DNA of 64,000 nucleotides from Adhaeribacter rhizoryzae (GTDB lineage: Bacteria; Bacteroidota; Bacteroidia; Cytophagales; Hymenobacteraceae), in the NCBI RefSeq assembly GCF_008629685.1, contig NZ_VWSF01000013.1, positions 100,472 through 164,471 of the forward strand. Direction: 5' to 3'. A program made the position numbers and the translations under genes. This document shows positions 61,003-64,000 of the stretch, piece by piece. Numbering within the stretch: the first letter of the stretch is position 1; the number at the start of each line of letters is the position of its first letter. The notes below the pieces were generated by a model. That model ran no database searches. It had not been told where the DNA came from and saw nothing but the letters and a program-made list of their open reading frames with translations.

Positions 61003-61010
61003 CAAAGTTA
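61003..61010 (-). promoter_or_regulatory. -7 element for the DUF1080 gene
   Basis: Minus-strand TAACTTTG fits TAnnTTTG, about 165 bases upstream of the ATG. Confidence 0.5.
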
Positions 61011-61100
61011 CTGGTTTGGCAAGATCAGAAAAGTTATTGAATAAAGAGCACAATTAATATTATCCACAAACTTAATAAATCAAGCTTAATAAATAAAAAA

Positions 61101-61138
61101 GCAAAAACCATCTGTATCAGAAACTTATTGGTTTTTGC
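61101..61138 (-). terminator. Terminator-like hairpin
   Basis: GCAAAAACCA/TGGTTTTTGC stem with an 18-base loop and T-run on the minus strand, 31 bases after the next gene's stop. Confidence 0.7.
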
Positions 61139-61168
61139 CTGAAAAACAATCTACTTGTAACTGATTGA

Positions 61169-61495
61169 TTAGTGGTACCTGATGGCAGAATCGGGTTTAA
61201 CCACGCGTATTTTCTGGTTGTTTTGTGGCTTAAATTGGGGCATGTGGTGCGGCAAGGCCTCTGGTTTAAGCCAGGTTGGTTTCTCGTATTGTGCTTTGGG
61301 CAGCAATACACCCTGAAAACCTTTGGGCTGATACAAATCTGATGCTGGTTGCCAACCCTGATATTTGGCGTAAGGCAATTGGTTAATATTTTGTGACATA
61401 AAAGGAAAATCCTTTTTGTCCTCTGCTTTTATTTGTGAGAAACCCGGTACAGCTACTAATAAAGTAACCATGCCTAACAGTATTTGCTTTTTCAT
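61169..61495 (-). CDS. Secreted hypothetical protein (108 aa)
   Basis: A 108-residue protein with signal peptide (MKKQILLGMVTLLVAVPGFS, cut before QIKAE). The mature part is Pro, Gln, Lys and aromatic rich (AKYQGWQPASDLYQPKGFQG, HMPQFKPQNNQK) and looks non-globular. No family recognised. Its own terminator and spacing show a single-gene unit. Confidence 0.6.
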   Translation of the reverse strand: MKKQILLGMVTLLVAVPGFSQIKAEDKKDFPFMSQNINQLPYAKYQGWQPASDLYQPKGFQGVLLPKAQYEKPTWLKPEALPHHMPQFKPQNNQKIRVVKPDSAIRYH

Positions 61496-61607
61496 GGTTG
61501 TATTTATTAATAATTAAACAAGAAATACCCTTCTGTATTTACGAAAAATAAGGGCAAGAGTAGATAAATAAAAGCTTAAATTCAAGTATAAAATGCCGCA
61601 AAAGTAT

Positions 61608-62747
61608 TTATTCAAACTGAATACGAAACAACTTATCGAGTTGACTTTGGTTTATGCGCGCCGGCATTATCCGGAAAGCTTTATTGCGAAGCTTTATTAA
61701 AAAGCGGTTCTCTAAATGTGCTACTTTTCCCAGCCGGTACGATTGTTCAATTACCCATTGGGTACGGGCGCGGCGGTGCTGCTCAAAATATTGCGCTGCT
61801 GCCGCAAACGAACCGTTTTTGCGCCAGGCTTCGGCCAGTATAACGCCATCTTCAATGGCTTGGCAGGCGCCTTGCCCCATGTTGGGGGTGGTAGCATGGC
61901 CGGCATCGCCAATAAATAAAATATTGCCCAAGGCATATTGCGGTAAAGCCGGCAAATCGCAGATATCGTTCCAGATAAGCTGATGGGTTTGGGTATGCTC
62001 CAGCATTTCCGGAATGGGCGCGTGGTATTGGTTAAATAATTTTCTTAAATCCAGGATTGTAAAAGCCTGCATTTGGGGGCTGTTTTGCGGAGCATTTGCA
62101 CAAGCGTACCAGTAAATTTTATTTCCGGCCAGCGGCACATACCCGAACCGGCCCTTGATACCCCAGGTTTCTACGGCGGTATTTAACGTTAAGCCCGGAT
62201 TAGGAATAACAGCGCGCCAGCAGGTATAACCCGCGTAACGGGGCTGTACCTGCGGATATAATTTTTGCCGGATTAGTGAATGAATGCCATCGGCTATAAT
62301 TAAATTATCGACGATTGTTTCGCTGCCATCTTCAAAAAAGAGCTTGGTGCCGGTTGGTAATTGTTCCAGATTAATGGCTTTTTTATTTAGGTGCAAAGTG
62401 CCGGGTACAATGTGGTTTTGCAAGACCCGGTGTAGTTCTGCCCGATGAATGGTAAAGTTGTTTAGGCCGTAACGCTTGCCCAATAACTGGCTGTCGGTGG
62501 TATTTATAATGCGGCCCTGCTCGTCCAGAATTTCGTACGAATTTAAAGATAAGCCGGCGGCAATTACCTCCTCGGCAATTCCCAAATGGCGAAAAGCTTT
62601 AATGGCATTAGCCGCTAATCCCAATCCTACTCCAATTGCTTTCAGTTCCGGGGCTGATTCAAATATTTCGGTTGCTATGCCTTGCCGGCGCAACGCAATG
62701 GCCGTGGTTAACCCGGCAATGCCGGCCCCAATTATACCTGTTTTCAT
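61608..62747 (-). CDS. FAD-dependent aromatic-type monooxygenase
   Basis: A 379-residue group A flavoprotein monooxygenase. FAD-binding GIIGAGIAGLTTAIALRRQG (residues 4-23), the second FAD/NADPH motif DNLIIADGIHS (about 147) and GDAGHATTPNMGQGACQAIE (about 282-301) are intact, as in salicylate or 6-hydroxynicotinate hydroxylases and TetX-like enzymes. It hydroxylates a small molecule with NAD(P)H and O2; the substrate is unknown. It follows a Crp-family gene by 74 bases in the same direction and is likely its target or co-transcribed. Confidence 0.9.
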   Translation of the reverse strand: MKTGIIGAGIAGLTTAIALRRQGIATEIFESAPELKAIGVGLGLAANAIKAFRHLGIAEEVIAAGLSLNSYEILDEQGRIINTTDSQLLGKRYGLNNFTIHRAELHRVLQNHIVPGTLHLNKKAINLEQLPTGTKLFFEDGSETIVDNLIIADGIHSLIRQKLYPQVQPRYAGYTCWRAVIPNPGLTLNTAVETWGIKGRFGYVPLAGNKIYWYACANAPQNSPQMQAFTILDLRKLFNQYHAPIPEMLEHTQTHQLIWNDICDLPALPQYALGNILFIGDAGHATTPNMGQGACQAIEDGVILAEAWRKNGSFAAAAQYFEQHRRARTQWVIEQSYRLGKVAHLENRFLIKLRNKAFRIMPARINQSQLDKLFRIQFE

Positions 62748-62821
62748 AGTGCTAGGAGGTTTATTTTCTTAGACAAAGGTGGGGCGGAAACCGGAGAAAA
62801 AATTTATCTTATGTTAAAATA

Positions 62822-63385
62822 TTATACCTGCGCCCGAATGCGGCTAAGACTTACCTGTGTAATGCCCAGGTATGAGGCCACGTGTTTGAGCGGTGCCCGG
62901 TTCAGCAAGCCAGGGTATTGCTGGTTCAGCTCTTGGTAACGCTCCTGCGCCGATAAAAACTGAATACTTTCTAAGCGGGTTTGTGCTTCCAGGAAGGCGA
63001 AAATGGCCAGTCGCCCGCCAGCCCGTTCAATGTCAGAATATTGCGCACCCAGTTGTACAAAGTCCTGGTACGCCAGGTAATAAACCTGAGAAGGCTCCAG
63101 CAACTGGATGCCTTTACGCGAAGGCTGACCCGTAAATAAACTGCTTACCGCCCCAATAAACTGGTTGTCCTGGGCAAAATAATCGGTTACATCTACTTCG
63201 TCTTTGTAATAATAAACCCGGCCTAATCCCCGCTGAATAAAATAAAGGTTGCGGGCTACTTTGCCAATGGGCAGCAACTCGGTTTTATTCGGAAATTCTT
63301 TGTATTGAATAATTTGCAGAAGCGCCTCCTGTGCGCTGGGCGATAACGGCGAAAAACGATGCAAAATGGCAAGCAGGGGATTCAT
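62822..63385 (-). CDS. Crp/Fnr-family transcriptional regulator
   Basis: A 187-residue protein. Cyclic-nucleotide-binding fold (about residues 25-110) with LPIGKVARNLYFIQRGLGRVYY and YFAQDNQFIGAVSSLFTGQPS, partly quoted; no Cys cluster, so not an Fnr-type iron-sulphur sensor. C-terminal helix-turn-helix is short: HVASYLGITQVSLSRIRAQV (168-187), the typical Bacteroidota Crp-like ending. Effector unknown. The adjacent monooxygenase gene is the likely target. Confidence 0.9.
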   Translation of the reverse strand: MNPLLAILHRFSPLSPSAQEALLQIIQYKEFPNKTELLPIGKVARNLYFIQRGLGRVYYYKDEVDVTDYFAQDNQFIGAVSSLFTGQPSRKGIQLLEPSQVYYLAYQDFVQLGAQYSDIERAGGRLAIFAFLEAQTRLESIQFLSAQERYQELNQQYPGLLNRAPLKHVASYLGITQVSLSRIRAQV

Positions 63386-63570
63386 TTAGTCCATACGTAA
63401 TAGTGGTTGGTTAATTTATCTGTTTTTCCGCAGCTGTACAACGGTTTAATTTATTTCTACTTACTACTTATTATAATAATTATCCTTAACGATATTCCAT
63501 AGCTAGCCTGGTTTAACTTATGAAAGATTCCATCTTTCAAGGCGGAGGTGCTAACTGTAATTGAAAGCCT

Positions 63571-63716
63571 AAGTTTGCTCCCGGCCGCGAGGCCCCGTTT
63601 GGTCACTCGGGCCTTTCATCTTTCCTTTGCTCGTACCTCACAATGCTGCGCACCGGAAACCTGAAAGGCCCTCATCGCCCAAACTGCTGTCGTTTGCGCT
63701 GTAGCTACTGCTTTTC
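63571..63716. repeat. GC-rich structured element, likely dispersed repeat
   Basis: About 145 bases, much richer in G and C than both flanks, with no open frame. It holds GGCCGCGAGGCC (63583-63594) and a GGGCCTTTC (63609-63617) to GAAAGGCCC (63663-63671) inverted pair. It lies just before a transposase gene. I suspect a repeat found elsewhere in this genome, from a faint memory of similar sequences in related genera; this window has one copy only. Confidence 0.45.
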
Positions 63717-63853
63717 CAAGCCTAAATTATTGTTAATAATTAACAAGCCAGCACAACAAAGCAAATCCGCAACAATACGGTTAGGCCGAACTCCTTCCCT
63801 AAATTAGGGCTACGATTAGGACACAAAATGGAGCGGGGAGCTGTTGGGGGTAA

Positions 63854-64000
63854 ATGGCAGATGCAATATTTAGCAATATTCGGATAGAGCGACGGGTCAA
63901 GCAAGTAGTAGAAAAGATAATAGAAAAGCAAAGTGTGGTGATACATCAGCTAAGTGCGAGCGAAGCCGAGCAGCGGAGTTACTACCGTCTGCTGCATAAC
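63854..64000 (+). CDS. IS4-type transposase, N-terminal part, cut by window end
   Basis: From ATG 63854 the frame is open to the last base (49 codons). The translation starts MADAIFSNIRIERRVKQVVE and continues EKQSVVIHQLSASEAEQRSY, then YRLLHN. This matches the N-terminal DNA-binding region of IS4-family transposases (Tnp_DNA_bind: RR...Q....I.Q....E....YR...N). The catalytic DDE domain lies outside the window. The terminal inverted repeat is not identified. A 68-residue minus-strand frame at 63740-63946 is its shadow. Confidence 0.6.
   Translation, partial: MADAIFSNIRIERRVKQVVEKIIEKQSVVIHQLSASEAEQRSYYRLLHN

Noticed and set aside
63740..63946. 68-residue minus-strand frame at the right edge
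   Set aside because: Low complexity hydrophobic start and antisense to a transposase N-terminus that fits a known family.
1..64000. tRNA, rRNA, CRISPR array, riboswitch
   Set aside because: I saw no T-loop and acceptor pairs, no regularly spaced repeats and no conserved riboswitch cores; a covariance search could overturn this.

Overview
The window looks like a chromosomal segment of a Bacteroidota bacterium, order Cytophagales, most likely family Hymenobacteraceae (an Adhaeribacter-like genome is my best guess). The evidence is the promoter motif TAnnTTTG typical of the phylum, near-absence of Shine-Dalgarno sequences, a PorE-like TPR/beta-propeller/OmpA protein, BBP2 and PorT-type beta barrels, CcoI/CcoS, NIPSNAP and Tat-exported Gfo/Idh/MocA proteins, and moderate GC genes separated by very AT-rich spacers. 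I found no rRNA, tRNA, CRISPR array, plasmid or intact prophage. An IS4-type transposase is cut by the right edge.

Layout. 0.2-3.5 kb: L,D-transpeptidase-like protein, DUF1003 protein and lepA. 3.5-7.8 kb: a DUF433 antitoxin-like gene with a 12-codon stub of its partner, then the tight run folD-queE-PorE-like gene. 8-12.3 kb: gltA, a BBP2 porin and a truncated haemoglobin. 12.5-15.1 kb: ccoI-ccoS. 15-25.7 kb: fatty acid desaturase, asnA, beta-barrel protein, SDR, M28 peptidase, ppnP, DEAD-box helicase and cytochrome c lipoprotein. 26-34.5 kb: mostly small or poorly known genes plus gene remnants, AI-2E permease, DUF2267, a lone S74 chaperone domain, a DUF3445 haem enzyme and NIPSNAP. 34.7-40 kb: rfbD, alkD-like gene, membrane glycosyltransferase, and an arsR-frnE pair with a visible operator. 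40-42.7 kb: two cold-shock proteins, a small protein and a second DEAD-box helicase. 42.8-46 kb: two Tat-exported sugar oxidoreductases. 46.4-55.1 kb: the glycogen-to-trehalose operon treX-treZ-treY::malQ, with TreY and MalQ fused. 55.6-63.4 kb: LLM flavin enzyme, NhaC antiporter, DUF2784, divergent Nramp-like transporter, DUF1080 lipoprotein, FAD monooxygenase and a Crp/Fnr regulator. 63.5 kb to the end: GC-rich repeat and the transposase start.

How it works together. The clearest pathway is TreX-TreY-TreZ: debranching of glycogen, isomerisation of the chain end to trehalosyl and release of trehalose, with the fused MalQ domain probably rebuilding chains from short maltodextrins. The two Tat oxidoreductases and the DUF1080 lipoprotein suggest periplasmic 3-keto-sugar chemistry. 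The csp genes and helicases suggest a cold or RNA-structure response.

The more unusual signals are not whole gene clusters. AATATT is far more frequent than composition predicts, even inside GC-richer genes. Transcription terminators have long, perfectly matched arms (27-28 bp). Several dispersed palindromic repeats are present. Decayed genes sit in apparently empty spacers: a DUF5615-type toxin stub, a phosphoribosyltransferase fragment, and an AT-rich start-less reading frame. I saw no convincing complete defence or secretion system that is new.
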